Notes: generated by a model from the letters alone, not told the origin. DNA of 64,000 bases from Emiliania huxleyi CCMP1516 (GCF_000372725.1 NW_005200507.1:702750-766749), one strand, 5' to 3'; positions 48,802-58,538 are shown, counted from the first letter of the stretch. Made by a program: numbers and translations.

Positions 48802-49326
48802 GTTGGCCCGCCCTCGCCAACCGGCTTGCCCGCTATCACCTGCGCCGACGTCGCCGACGACTGCGAGAAGAGCCGGTCCGCTTCCCTGAAGCGGTTGATG
48901 CGGCGGATGGCGCCCGACGAGCCCTGTGCACGCGCGCAGAGGGCGACGCGGGGTGGGGTCACCGCAGCCGGCCGCGCGGGTAATGTATTCGACGCCGGCG
49001 GTGGCAGCTCGCCCTCTGCGCGAGTGGTGAGGAGCGGCGGCACACCTGGACCCCGAGATATCCATCCCACCCTCGTAGGATATTTCCATCCTTGACGGTC
49101 TCCTGGAGGTACTCCTCTTCAAGCTCGTAGATCTGCCGCTCCGTGCGCGCCAGCTCCTCCTCCAACACTTGCCGCCGCTCCTGCGGCGCGGGGGGCTGCG
49201 GGTGACGCGGCGGCGCGGCGGTGCGGCGGCGGTAAGGGGAGGCGTGTCGGGCGAGGCAGAGGCCGCTCGGTCAGCGGCCGGGGGTGGGAAACAGTGGAGA
49301 CGTGCCTGGATCTTGGCCACGTCCAT
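48726..49326 (-). CDS. EAF6: EAF6-like subunit of NuA4/MOZ histone acetyltransferase complexes
   Basis: Exons 49326-49306 (MDVAKIQ), 49180-49046 and 48923-48726 give 117 residues. Intron 1 is GC-AG, intron 2 is GT-AG. The EAF6/MEAF6 core is clear: VLEEELARTERQIYELEEEY, LQET, then GNILRGWDGYL and, after intron 2, NRFREADRLFSQSSATS. EAF6 is a small coiled-coil scaffold in NuA4, MOZ/MORF and HBO1 acetyltransferases. The tail carries an uninterrupted poly-Gly run of about 16 residues encoded by a (GCC)n microsatellite (48755-48801), so its length is likely polymorphic. Ends RKERKDRR. Confidence 0.92.
48755..48801 (+). repeat. (CCG)n trinucleotide repeat inside EAF6
   Basis: About 15 tandem CCG/GCC units; codes poly-Gly on the minus strand. 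Confidence 0.95.
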
Positions 49327-49562
49327 GGCGTGCGAGGCGCGCGCTTCGCACGGTAGCAACAAAGCACAAAAAACCTAAAACCCATAAGAAGAAAATCCGT
49401 GGTGCGTGCCGTCCTCCATGCCTCCAGCGGGTTTTTTTCTTTTTTTGAAGAAGAAAATCCGGCTTCGCCGACGCCAACGCCACAGTCGGCCGTGCTTGTT
49501 GACTTTGAGAGGTGCCGCTGAGGCGAGGCCGTGGCGTACAAGGACCTAGGCGGTGCCGCTGA

Positions 49563-52500
49563 ATGCTCGCCGCGGCTGCCGCCGCTGAGGGCGAGGCCGT
49601 GGTGTACGAGCATTTGGAGCGGTACCTCGAGCGGAACGGCGAGGAGGCCACCTTCGAAGGCTGGATCGCCCAGCTGCACCCGGAGAACGTCAGGGTCGAC
49701 GATCGACTGCTCTTGCCCGCCTCGCGGCATGCCACGCTGTGGAAGGAGCAGCGACGGCGCGCTGCTGCAGCACGAGGCAAGGAGAGCCGCGCCGAGTTCA
49801 TCGCGTGCACCGGCCTCAAGGGACGAGGCCGCCTCTGGCCGTGTGGGCCAAGGGCGCTCGCGGAGGAGCCGGGCACAGCCGTGGCGCCTGACACAGCCGA
49901 GGCGTCGTACGATCCGGACGAGCCAGGGCCGAGCGAGGCGCCGCAGCCTCGCGCCGTCGCGCCACCGGAGCCACGCGAGGTCGTCGTCACCGTGCTGCCC
50001 GGCGAGGCGCGGCAGAGGCTGCTCGGGTTCGGCGGCAGCATGACGGAGGCGAGCGCCGCAGTCATCATGGGCTCGCCGAGGCGGGAGCAGGTCCTGGACG
50101 ACCTCTTCCTCCCTCCCGCGGCGGGTGGCGCAGGCGTGAGTGTCGTCCGCGTGCCGATCGGGGCGTCCGACTTTGCCCTCGAGCCACCGGGCGCCTACTC
50201 GTACCGCGACAGCGAAGCAGCGCCCTTCGACGCGTCTCGCGACGAGGCGCTCCTCGTGCCGTGCCTGCAGGCGGCCAAGCGGCGCTGCCCGCACCTCACG
50301 CTGATCGGCTCTCCCTGGTCCGCGCCGGGCTGGATGAAGTCGTCCGGCTCGAGCGTCCGTTGGCTGCCTCCGCCCATTGAGGAGCCCTGTGGGGACCCTC
50401 TCGGAGCCTGCCCCGTAGGATCGCTGGTGGGCGGCTCGCTCCGGCCGGCGATGCTGCCGCAGTACTGCCGCTACCTGCTGCAGGCCGTCCTCTTTTGGCA
50501 GTCGCACGGCTTGCCTCTCCACGCGGTCACGCTGCAGAACGAGCCCTTTCACGGCTGGGCCAAGTACCCGTCCTCGCGCTCTCGACGCTGGAGCAGACCT
50601 CCACTCCTCACTCATCCTTGGTGGACCATGAGGTACCCGTGCATGACCCTCGACGAGGGGCAGCAGGCGCGCCTCGCCGCCGACTGCATGCTGCCGAGGG
50701 CGCCTCTTCACACCAAGCAGCTGTGAGCAGGCTCGCCTCGCCGCCCTCCTCTCGCGGCTGCTGCGCGCCAACGGGCTCGCCACGCGCGTCCTCGGCCACA
50801 GACCTGCAGCTGCCGCGCGTGGAGCCGCGAGCAGCGCCTCTCGCCAGCCGCGCTGCTGTGAACAGGCCACGACCACAACTACTCGCTCGCCAAGCGCGCA
50901 GAGGCGCTCCTCGCGGCAGCCTCGCCGGGCGACATCGACGGCACGGCGTGGCGCGTGTCACACCTCATCTTCTCCTTGTCGCGGCCCGCCACCAGCCTGT
51001 GATTCGCTCGCTCCTCCGCCGCAGGCACGCGTACCAAGGCCGGCCTGCCGACGCTCTGCACGGGGCCGTCGCCTCGCTGCCGGTGTACGTGACGGAGCAG
51101 ACGGCGCACACGCACCGCCCGCGCGAGGCAGAGGAGAAGGGGACGGCGGCGGGCAGCGTGGCGTGGGCGGTGAGGAACGTGCTGGTCGGGCCGGCGCTGC
51201 TCGGCGCGGTCTGCGGGCTGCAGTGGAACCTCGCGCTCGACGAGACGTGTGGGCCGGTGCTGCGTGGCGGGCCGACCAACTGCCGCGGGCTGGTCGAGGT
51301 CCCGTCCGGAGGAGGGCCGCACGAGAGGTCGCCAGAGTGGTACGGTGTCGCGCACGCGTCCGCCGCCGTCGCCGCGGCGACGGAGGCAGCAGGCTGCTGG
51401 CGGGTGGCGAGCAGCCGCGACTGCGAGGCCGAGAAGGTGACGGTGCTCGTCACTGCGACGGCGGGCGGCCGGTGGAGCGTCGTCGCGCACAACGGCGGCG
51501 GAGCGCCGGTCCGGCTGCGGATCGCGTTTGACCAGGCGCCGGCCGAAGGCGCGGGGGAAGAGGAGGAGGGGGCGGAGGCGCCCGAGCTCACGTCGCCGGT
51601 CTGGAGCTGGGAGGAGTGGCAGGAGTGGCTCCGGGTGGAGGCGGACGGCGGGAGGGGGGAGGAGGAGCGGGAGGGCGAGGCTGGTTCGGAGAGGGAGGCG
51701 GCAGGAGAGGCTGGGGCGGGCCCGGGGGCAGCTGCAGTGGAGGCCGAGAGTAGAGCGGAGCCGGCAGAGACGGCAGCGCCAGCAGCAGCAGACCCACAGG
51801 CACCGGCACCGGCAGAGGCAGCAGCGCCAGACCCTCCGCCAGACCCAGAGCCACCACCAGCCCCAGACGCACCGCCAGAGCCGGCCACTGCGGCGGGCGG
51901 GGCGGGGAAGGAGGGCGGCACAGCCTCGCGTGTCTTTGAGCTCCCTCCGCACGCCATGCTCTCCGCCTCGGCCCTCGCTCCGCCCGACGGCGTCGTCTTT
52001 ACGCCGCCGCCGCTTGCCCCTTTCCCTGCGCGGCCGGTGCGGCTGGCGCGGCTGCCGTCGGCGGTGCTGCTCGTCTCGGTGGCGCACGGTGCGCTGCCCT
52101 CGCGCAACGCCGGGAGGCCACGCCGCCACGAGCCGGAGCGAGAGTCAACCCCCCCCCCCCCTCTCCCTCCCCCTCTTCTCCAGGCACCATGCTCGCGGCG
52201 CACGGCGAGCAGCCCGAGCTCGTCTTCCAGTCGCACATCCAGCCGCCCGCCACGCCGGGCACCTGGGAGGTGTGGAGGCCGCGCGAGGTCGCCCCCCGCG
52301 TGTTCCGCCTCCAGTCCTCCCACGGCACGCTCCTCGGCGTCGAGCGCATTGGCCGCGTCCTCGTCCAGCGCCCCGCCGCCAACGCGCTCGCCGCGCTCGA
52401 GTTCACGCTCTTCGAGTTCGACGACGGCACCGTCGGCCTCTGCGCGGACCTAGGCAACATCCACTTCCCCGCGCGGCGCTTGCTCGACGGCATCCTCGAC

Positions 52501-52587
52501 CGCGACGGTGGCTGGCCCCTGCCCTGCCTGAAGCAGGGCGCCTTTGGCTCGTGGGAGTCCTTCCGTGCGATTCCCGCGACGATGTGA
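49563..52587 (+). CDS. GH30 glucosylceramidase-like protein
   Basis: Six exons (49563-50563, 50633-50666, 50731-50794, 50866-50950, 51025-52088, 52184-52587) total 883 residues. GH30 landmarks: RLLGFGGSMTEASAAV, VVRVPIGASDFAL, IGSPWSAPGWMKSSGS, acid/base Glu in HAVTLQNEPFHGWAKYP, GHDHNYSLAKRAE, AWHAYQGRPADALHG and nucleophile Glu in LPVYVTEQTAH. It would release glucose from glucosylceramide. There are ~150 extra N-terminal residues, an acidic/Pro/Ala insert (about 655-770) and a C-terminal ~135-residue domain (VFRLQSSHGTLLGVERIGRV, TVGLCADLGN), possibly beta-trefoil. No signal peptide is visible. Introns 1 and 5 are GT-AG; 2-4 are GC-AG. Introns 1, 2 and 3 begin with a copy of the next exon's first bases. 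Confidence 0.9.
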
Positions 52588-53153
52588 CCCCGCTGCGCGC
52601 TGGACCCTCTCCCCCGCACAACCGTTTCAAAATCTCTCCACAAACGGGTGTTTTTGGTATGTCGAAAAAAACTCGAAACTGCGACCACACCACGAGGCGT
52701 CGAAGCTAATGAGATTCAGTCCCAATTATTAGAGCCGTATAGAGCAGACTTGCGCCCGTCGGCGCAGTCGAGTGTCTGCCCTTCATCGCTAGTCGTCCAC
52801 CCAGAGCGCGCCCAGGCGCTTACGTCCTCCCCCCTCCCGGTGTTGCTGTACACAATAAACGGCGACTCAGAGGCACAGTTAGTGTCGCATGCTCACCGGA
52901 CAAAACAAGCGTACGACCTTCGTACCACCTTCGCGTAGTGCAGAAGGGACTCGGAGGGGGCGGTTGCCTTGCCGCAAGGCAACCGCCATCAGCATGGGGA
53001 CATGAGAACGTAGACACGCGCCCGTGGCGCGCACAGTGCGTCGTCCCTCTGCGGCCGGAGGGTATCCTCGCTCCACGGGAGGAGACCGAAAGGCGGGCGC
53101 GTCAAACAGAGCGACAGGCGGGCGCGACAAGTAGCAGCGCGAGCGTTGCCGAG
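52588..53153. other. spacer between convergent genes
   Basis: Contains ACAATAAACGG at about 52852, a possible polyadenylation signal, and GGTTGCCTTGCCGCAAGGCA, a perfect hairpin, near 52961. No gene. Confidence 0.45.
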
Positions 53154-53579
53154 TCAGCCGTGGCCGTCGCCGACGAGCGCCGGGCAGTGGCAGGGGGCTC
53201 TCTCTTGCCACTGCACCTCATGGAGGGGGCAGGTGAAGCTCCGGCGGTGCCACTCACCCAGGCAGTGGTGATGATACACGCAGCCGCAGACTCCTACAAT
53301 CAACAGCGGTGTCAAGGAACGGTGCGACCAGTGGAAAGCCGATTGTATCTTTGTCGTGCCAAAGCTGAGCGTGCACGGCGAGCCCGAGGCTGGACGAGAC
53401 GAGCAGCCGATGCACTTCTGAATCAGAAGCGAGCGACAGATGGGACACGAGCCTGCGACGACGGTGCTGTCCACCGGTGCGAGCGCGAGATGATTCACGC
53501 CGCCGTTCGCGTGCCGCTTGGAGGTGCCGCTGATGTCTGGCTCGAGGTCGCGAGGGCGCTTGGCGCCGAGCGGCAGCAT
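53154..53579 (-). CDS. RBX1/ROC1-like RING-H2 protein
   Basis: Exons 53579-53360 and 53293-53154 (66-nt GC-AG intron, a multiple of three) give 119 residues. The C-terminal RING reads AGSCPICRSLLIQKCIGCSS, then PCTLSFGVCGCVYHHHCLGE, WHRRSFTCPLHEVQW. This matches the RBX1 layout C-x-I-C-R-x-H/L-I-x-x-x-C-I-x-C...W/F-G-V-C-x-H-x-F/Y-H-x-H-C-I/L-x-x-W...C-P-L. The preceding VNHLALAPVDSTVV parallels RBX1's W-N-A-V-A-L-W-x-W-D-I-V-V. RBX proteins recruit E2 to cullins. Here GVCGCVYHH has Cys where RBX1 has Asn-His, so the zinc set is altered. An upstream in-frame ATG (53714) would add 45 residues. Confidence 0.82.
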   Translation of the reverse strand: MLPLGAKRPRDLEPDISGTSKRHANGGVNHLALAPVDSTVVAGSCPICRSLLIQKCIGCSSRPASGSPCTLSFGTTKIQSAFHWSHRSLTPLLIVGVCGCVYHHHCLGEWHRRSFTCPLHEVQWQERAPCHCPALVGDGHG

Positions 53580-53845
53580 GTCGCGCCCGCGGCAACGCAA
53601 AAAGAAATCGAGAAATCGGGGGGGCGTGTGGTGCCTGTTCATGTGCCGGTGTGTGTGCCGACTCCCCCGTCTGGTCCCGGGGAGAGCCAGCTGAGGCGCC
53701 GTGTGTCCGTCCATTGTGGATTACGCGCTTACGCTTAGGAGCCAGTTAGGAAGGAGTTAGGAGCCCTGTGCGCATAGTTGTTTAGAGGTCTTGTATCTTT
53801 TGACGGTTGGCAACATCGACTTGCCTTTTTCTTTTCCACGTGCGA

Positions 53846-53872
53846 GGGAGCTTTGTTGTAAAATTCTTTTCC
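53846..53872 (+). repeat. R6 repeat piece
   Basis: CGAGGGAGCTTTGTTGTAAA then ATTCTT; the reverse complement lies at 47086-47112. It sits 12 bp upstream of a small ORF here, but at the end of the zinc-finger ORF there. Confidence 0.65.
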
Positions 53873-53882
53873 ACGAAGCCCG

Positions 53883-54059
53883 ATGACTTTCTTTTCGTGG
53901 GGACGACACGCTGCGGAATCGGATCGAGCCCATGCACGGGCAAAGAAGGACGCTGCAGATCTGCAGAAGCGGTTGGAGAGGCAGCTGGCGTCTGCCGTCA
54001 CAACGAGTCCCAGCGCTGGGGTGAAAGGTGAAATTCTGAAAAACGTGCAGCACTTCTAG
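53883..54059 (+). CDS. small 58-residue coiled-coil ORF
   Basis: ATG 53883 to TAG 54057-54059. Reads MTFFSWGRHAAESDRAHARA, then KKDAADLQKRLERQLASAVT and ends GEILKNVQHF. The heptad-like middle, low codon redundancy and Lys/Glu/Gln content are protein-like, and the frame is clearly different from shadow ORFs around it. It overlaps an antisense open frame. No family recognised. Confidence 0.4.
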   Translation: MTFFSWGRHAAESDRAHARAKKDAADLQKRLERQLASAVTTSPSAGVKGEILKNVQHF

Positions 54060-54219
54060 CCGACATCGACAAAAGTCACTCTCTAGCCCCGCGGCGAGCA
54101 GCCCCGCCGGAGGCGAAGAAAATTTTGCCATCTAGCGCTCTCTAACACACATTTTTGCACAAATCGACGCCTCCAAACAGGCTCAATAAGACTGGTCTTC
54201 ACTGCAGCACGCCTCGAGC

Positions 54220-54600
54220 GAGTAATGCGTCTATAGGCCAATATAAAAGAGCTTCTCGCGCGCGCTCCTCAGCTGGCGGTCCGCAGGGCCGCCCGGGCCG
54301 GGCGAGAAGCGCAAGCCCGCCAGCCGCACCATGTGATTCACGATGATGAGCGTCTCGGCCTCGAGCAGCGTGTAGGAGCGAAGCTTGCCCTCGCACTCGC
54401 GTTGCTCGAGCCTGAGCCAATGCGCCTTGACCACGAGATAGCCCGCGGGGATGGTGTCAGTGTTGACGACCGTGTCCTCGGCCAGCGTGTACGCCTTCCC
54501 CTTGAGCACCGCCAGCCAGTAGAGCCCCTCGAGCGACTGCTCGCGCCGATCTGCGCGGCGACAGCGGCCTGGACACGTCCGGCCAAGTCGGTTACGGGGA
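54220..54600 (-). CDS. hypothetical protein, at least two exons
   Basis: A minus-strand frame reads EQSLEGLYWLAVLKGKAYTL, then EDTVVNTDTIPAGYLVVKAH, WLRLEQRECEGKLRSYTLLE and TLIIVNHMVRLAGLRFSPG, ending ...EKLFYIGL at about 54231. Upstream, TDLAGRVQAAVAAQIG in another frame may be the previous exon. The alternating strands (YTLLEAETLIIVNHMVRL) suggest a small beta-barrel or SH3-like fold. The sequence is protein-like but not recognised. 5' end unresolved. Confidence 0.45.
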
Positions 54601-54693
54601 GGGCTACTACGAGGTCTTTGCGCGGGGGTGGTCGGGCGCCAGGCGCCCAGTCGATTGCCGCATAGTTCGTCGTAGTAGCCCTATCATAAACCT
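54601..54693. repeat. short inverted repeat
   Basis: GAGGGCTACTACGAGG at 54599 and CGTCGTAGTAGCCCT at 54669 form an imperfect inverted repeat with a ~55-nt spacer, between the two neighbouring hypothetical genes. Confidence 0.5.
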
Positions 54694-54783
54694 CGTATTC
54701 ACACCTTGCACTTTGAAAAAAGAAATATCCGACCTTTGTCGAAGATCCAGAGGGTTTATCAGAGCATCACCCGCTGGTTGGAC

Positions 54784-55113
54784 ATGCGCGTCGGCTCGCC
54801 CGAGGACTGCTGTCGCGACCCTCCCGTCGTGACGCAGCCTCCGACGAGCTCTGCAACCGAGGAGAGTGAGGGTGCGCCTCCCCTCACTGCTGGCCTGGCT
54901 GCGCACCGCCCCACTAAGCACCCCCTCGAGCATCTCTACAAGTACAAGTACAAGGGCGACCTTCTCCAAGTCGTCAACGCGCCCGCCGGCTCCGGCAAGA
55001 CTTTAGCCTTGGCCACCCTCCTTGCGGAGCAGGAGGAGATCCGCTCTCGGTCGGCAACGTGGCAGCTAGTCGAGAGACTCGGTAGTTGTGACCCCCCTCT
55101 GTGCTCTGAGTGA
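54784..55113 (+). CDS. P-loop ATPase/helicase N-terminal fragment
   Basis: From ATG 54784, 109 residues. After a polar N-region (EHLYKYKYKG) comes DLLQVVNAPAGSGKTLALAT, LLAEQEEI: a beta strand, Walker A (A-x-A-G-S-G-K-T) and helix typical of superfamily 1 helicases (UvrD/Pif1-like 'AGAGTGKT' start). No Walker B or later motifs follow before the TGA at 55111-55113. So this is a truncated gene, a first exon with the rest elsewhere, or a relic of a helicase-bearing mobile element. The frame is open upstream to about 54706 without an ATG. Confidence 0.5.
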   Translation: MRVGSPEDCCRDPPVVTQPPTSSATEESEGAPPLTAGLAAHRPTKHPLEHLYKYKYKGDLLQVVNAPAGSGKTLALATLLAEQEEIRSRSATWQLVERLGSCDPPLCSE

Positions 55114-55632
55114 GGACAGGAGAGAGAGAGCTTTTGTGGTGTTGGTGTACGCAATAACGGGACAGGGTAGTCGTTCTCTCTAGCTCCCCTTCTAGCTCTT
55201 AGCATGAGCTGCGCCCTGTGTCCGACCCCTTTTGCGCAGCAACACCTTAAACTTTTAGGCCGAGTCTCCAAATTCGGGTCGGAGCGTACGTAGCGGAGTG
55301 GGCCCCGAGTTTGAAAAGGGCGACGGACGCTTGCGTCCTAGCCTCCAACAACGCCTCCCCGGCGCAGAGGGGCCCCCGGAGGGATGCTCAACCGCTCCAC
55401 GCCACGCCGCTTGCGGCGGTCCTATTCCCAGCTCCGCTGAGTCCAGCCGGGTTATTTTTTCGCTCGGGGCCCACTTGCTTCGCGACCTCACGCAGGTGGG
55501 GCCTCCACCTCGACCACTGCGCACTCTACACTGCGCGCACTCTCCGGCTGGGCCAAAGGAGGATAGGGTTATCCGGCCATTCCGGAACAGGTGACTGCAA
55601 ACAAAGAGCATCTACACGGCGATAGTACGTAC
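55114..55632. other. spacer
   Basis: A + frame at 55298-55594 (Pro/Arg-rich) lacks an ATG and recognised motif. No supported gene. Confidence 0.45.
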
Positions 55633-56660
55633 ATGCTGCGCTCGCGGCAGCTTCTTCGCTCCGCGTTTCGCGCTGCTGGCGCCGCCCTGGGCGGCACGGC
55701 TGGCGTGGTTGCGTGCCAGGTCGCGTACGTGCGCTTGAGCTTCCAGCTCCCGCCGGACGCCACTGGCCCAACTTCGGGCACTGCCTCGGCCGCGGCCCTG
55801 CGCAGCAGCGGCACCCGGCGCAACATCATCTTTCTCGGCGATTCGCTCGTCACCGGCGTGGGCTGCGACGCAGAGGCGGGCGAAGGCCCGACGCTGCCCC
55901 GCCGTGTGGCCGAGCTGCTCTCTGGCCGGCTTGGCGTCGACGTGGGCTGGCTCGCCCTCGGCGAGACAGGGGCGGACGTGGGCACCCTCACCGAGCGGCT
56001 CATGCCGCAAGTGCAGTCCGAGGCGTGCTGCCCGCTCCCACCTGGTCCGCCCGCCACTTGCTGCGCCCCCGACGCCGGGCTCCTCGGCCGCAGGTTGCGC
56101 GCTGCGGCGCGCAGGGCGAGCGGGTGGACGCGGTGGTGATTGTGTGCGGGCTCAACGACATGAAGTCCTGCTTCCTGCACTTCCAGCCGCAGCTCAACCC
56201 GCACGCCTTCGCGGGCCGGCTGCGAGGCGTGGTCGAGGCGGTGCGCACCTCGGTGGGGGACGAGTGTGCCGTGCTGCTGCCCGGCGTGAGCGTCGAAGGC
56301 GTGCCTAGCTGCCCGCTTGCTCCACGCCAGCGGTGGCGAGAGCCGTGCAGACCCTCGCCTCGCTTCGCTGCAGGAGTGCCGCGCTTCGAGCCCTTCTGGC
56401 CGCTCTCCACCTGCATCGCGCGCGCCGCGGGGATGTGGGAGGAGCAGAAGCGCACCGTGGCGCACGAGATGTCTGTCGCCGGTCAGCGGGTCGCGTTCTC
56501 CGCGCAGGCAGGCCGCCTATTGCCGACGCGCGACATCTTCTGCCGGGACGGCATGCACCCAAACGATCGCGGCTACGCCATCTGGGCCGAGCTCGTTGCC
56601 GAGGACCTGCTCTCTGCCATGGCCCTCCCGCCTAAGGATTCGGGCGAGGCGCCGCCGTGA
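55633..56660 (+). CDS. SGNH/GDSL-type hydrolase
   Basis: Exons 55633-56010 and 56115-56660 (104-nt GT-AG intron). A further in-frame 75-nt GC-AG intron, 56299-56373, is likely because it removes a non-conserved patch and rejoins EGVPRFEPFW. The product is about 282 residues. The N-terminus (AAGAALGGTAGVVACQVAYV) is a signal anchor. SGNH blocks: I NIIFLGDSLVTGVG (Ser); II LALGETGADVG (Gly); III VIVCGLNDMK (Asn); V FCRDGMHPNDRGYAIWAE (Asp and His). It is an esterase or lipase of unknown substrate. Confidence 0.88.
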
Positions 56661-57098
56661 CGACAGGTGAATCTGTGTACTGAGAAGAGCGCGGAAAAAA
56701 CAACGTCATGAATGTAACCTTAACAGAGAGAGTGATATACTGTATTGAATTCGCCGCGCGCCGCGCGCCGCGCGCCGGCACGTGATTATTAACAATTATG
56801 TGATGAATGTGGTGTCACACAGGTCACACATACTATTACTATAGCCGTAATATACCTCTCAACGGAGAGAATCGAGGTCGTCGAGCGCGCAGAGGACTGA
56901 GAGAGATAGGGGGAGAGAGAGCGGGGGGGAAATGCACATGGAAGAGGAAATGGCTTTCATGAGGGACTGGAGATCAAGCGCACAAACAGACCGTTAGAGA
57001 GCCGGCGACGCGTGTTCGCCAGCTCTGGGGGTGGCGCAACGCCAACGGGGTAATGGGGTGCCCCGCGGCGGGGCTGCGGCGTCGCGCGCCGCGCGGCG
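56661..57098. other. AT-richer spacer
   Basis: A GCGCGCC repeat near 56755-56778 and several TA-rich patches (56785-56860). No gene. Confidence 0.5.
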
Positions 57099-58271
57099 CT
57101 AAATCTCGTGCACCCGACGTTGCTGCTCCGCAGACACCGCCGGGTCCGACACTCTGCTGTACTCCGAGCCCGGGTCCGAGGAGGCACTCATGCTGCGCGG
57201 ACGCAGCGGCGGTTTGGAGGGGTCGCTCGGGGTTTGGCGCAGCTCGGACAGCGCGTCCGCGCGCATGCTCTTCCACGCCGGCGGTGTGTTGTCGGACAAG
57301 GTTGACGTTGGCGCGAGCCGAGACACGGTGCGAGAGACGGTGGTCTCTATTAACGTTGGCGAGTAGTGCGTAGTCGGAGTCCGCTGGATCCTCAGATGAA
57401 GCCGGATCCATGCGTGAAGCCGAGTCCACACGCCCCTGTGTGGCGGGGAGGAGGCGGCGGGGCTGCTGGGCAAGCTGCTCAGGCTGGAGGAGGCGGCGGG
57501 GCTGCTGGGCAAGCTGCTCAGGCTGGAGCCGAACATGCCCAGCGCTGCCTCGCGCCGCCGTCGCTCAGCGAGCTCGAGGGCGCCGCCGTCCTCGTCATCG
57601 CGGAAGGCTGCGAAGGCTGCGAAAGTTGAGAAGAGCGGCAGTGACTGCCTCCCGCGGGAGGCGCAGCAGACCAGCGCGACGACGAGGACGGCACCGACGA
57701 GTGCGCCGACGCCGGCGCTGACTCCGACCTGTTTCGCGTCTCTCTCGTTGAGACTATGCCACGGAGGGTACGGAGGCAAGGGCGGCGGCGGGGGTGGAGG
57801 AGAGGGCGGCGGAGAGGGCGGCGGAGAGGGCGGCGGCGAAGAGGGCGGCGGCGAGGGAGGCGACGGTGGCGGCGATGGCGGCGGCTGTGAGGGCGGAGGC
57901 GACGGTGGCGGCGATGGCGGCGGCGGTGAGGGCGGCGGCGAGGGCGGCAGCGAGGGCGGTGGTGACGGCGGAGGCGGCGAGGGTGAAGGCGGCGGCGGTA
58001 GTGGAGGCGAGGGTGGGGGCGGCGACGGTGGAGGAGGCAAGGGCGGCGGCGATGGTGGACGTGGGGGAGGTGTTGGTGGCGGCGGCGGCGGAGGACTGGG
58101 CGGTGGCGGCCGAGGAGGAGTGCTAGGAGGCAAGGGTGGTCGCAGCGGCGGCGGCGGCGTGATTGGCGGTTGCGGAGGACTAGGCGGGTACGGAGGAAGC
58201 GGTGGAGCGGGCGGCGGAGGGAACGGCAGCACGAACAATCCGCTGGTGACGGTGAACCACGCGGCGAGCAT
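57099..58271 (-). CDS. Hydroxyproline-rich-type single-pass glycoprotein
   Basis: ATG 58271, 390 residues, one exon. A signal peptide (MLAAWFTVTSGLFVLPF) leads directly into ~150 residues of PPSPPPPSPPPPP-like repeats, an extensin/pherophorin-type rod expected to be O-glycosylated in green algae. A membrane helix follows (VGVSAGVGALVGAVLVVALV, CC), then a cytosolic Ser-rich tail with a perfect repeat SSLSSLPSSPAAS and several S/T-P sites. The layout (rod outside, signalling-like tail inside) suggests a wall or scale receptor; that is inference. ATG was chosen because it places the signal peptide at residue 1. Confidence 0.8.
   Translation of the reverse strand: MLAAWFTVTSGLFVLPFPPPPAPPLPPYPPSPPQPPITPPPPLRPPLPPSTPPRPPPPSPPPPPPPTPPPRPPSPPPLPPPPSPPPPSPPLPPPPSPSPPPPSPPPSLPPSPPPSPPPPSPPPSPPPSQPPPSPPPSPPSPPPSSPPPSPPPSPPPSPPPPPPPLPPYPPWHSLNERDAKQVGVSAGVGALVGAVLVVALVCCASRGRQSLPLFSTFAAFAAFRDDEDGGALELAERRRREAALGMFGSSLSSLPSSPAASSSLSSLPSSPAASSPPHRGVWTRLHAWIRLHLRIQRTPTTHYSPTLIETTVSRTVSRLAPTSTLSDNTPPAWKSMRADALSELRQTPSDPSKPPLRPRSMSASSDPGSEYSRVSDPAVSAEQQRRVHEI
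57430..57540 (+). repeat. 39-bp tandem duplication in the Pro-rich gene
   Basis: GGCGGCGGGGCTGCTGGGCA, AGCTGCTCAGGCTGGAGGA occurs twice in tandem; 39 bp, in frame. Confidence 0.85.
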
Positions 58272-58469
58272 AGGAGTCCCAAAGACTGCCCGCCCTTTCA
58301 AAGGGCGACGGCGTCCATTCGCATGAAGAAAAATCCGCCCGGAAGGTGTGCGGCGCTTGGGTTGTCTGTTTTATTTCTTTTTTTTGCGGCGCGCTCCCTT
58401 GTATGTTTTCTTTCTTTCTTCTGCGGCGCGCTCGGCCTGAGAGAGCAGTTCGACGCGGCGGTTGCGGCG

Positions 58470-58538
58470 GGCGAGCTGCTCGAGCTGCTCGAGAGCTTGC
58501 CGCGAGGGGCGGTCGAGGCCCCTCCGTCCGGCTTCTGA
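58470..58538 (+). other. possible last exon of a small gene
   Basis: After the acceptor-like CTGAGAGAGCAG the frame reads FDAAVAAGELLELLESLPRG, AVEAPPSGF and stops. Protein-like helix, but no upstream exon identified. The next ~600 bp (to 59170) hold a poly-C tract near 58767-58783 and no gene. Confidence 0.25.
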
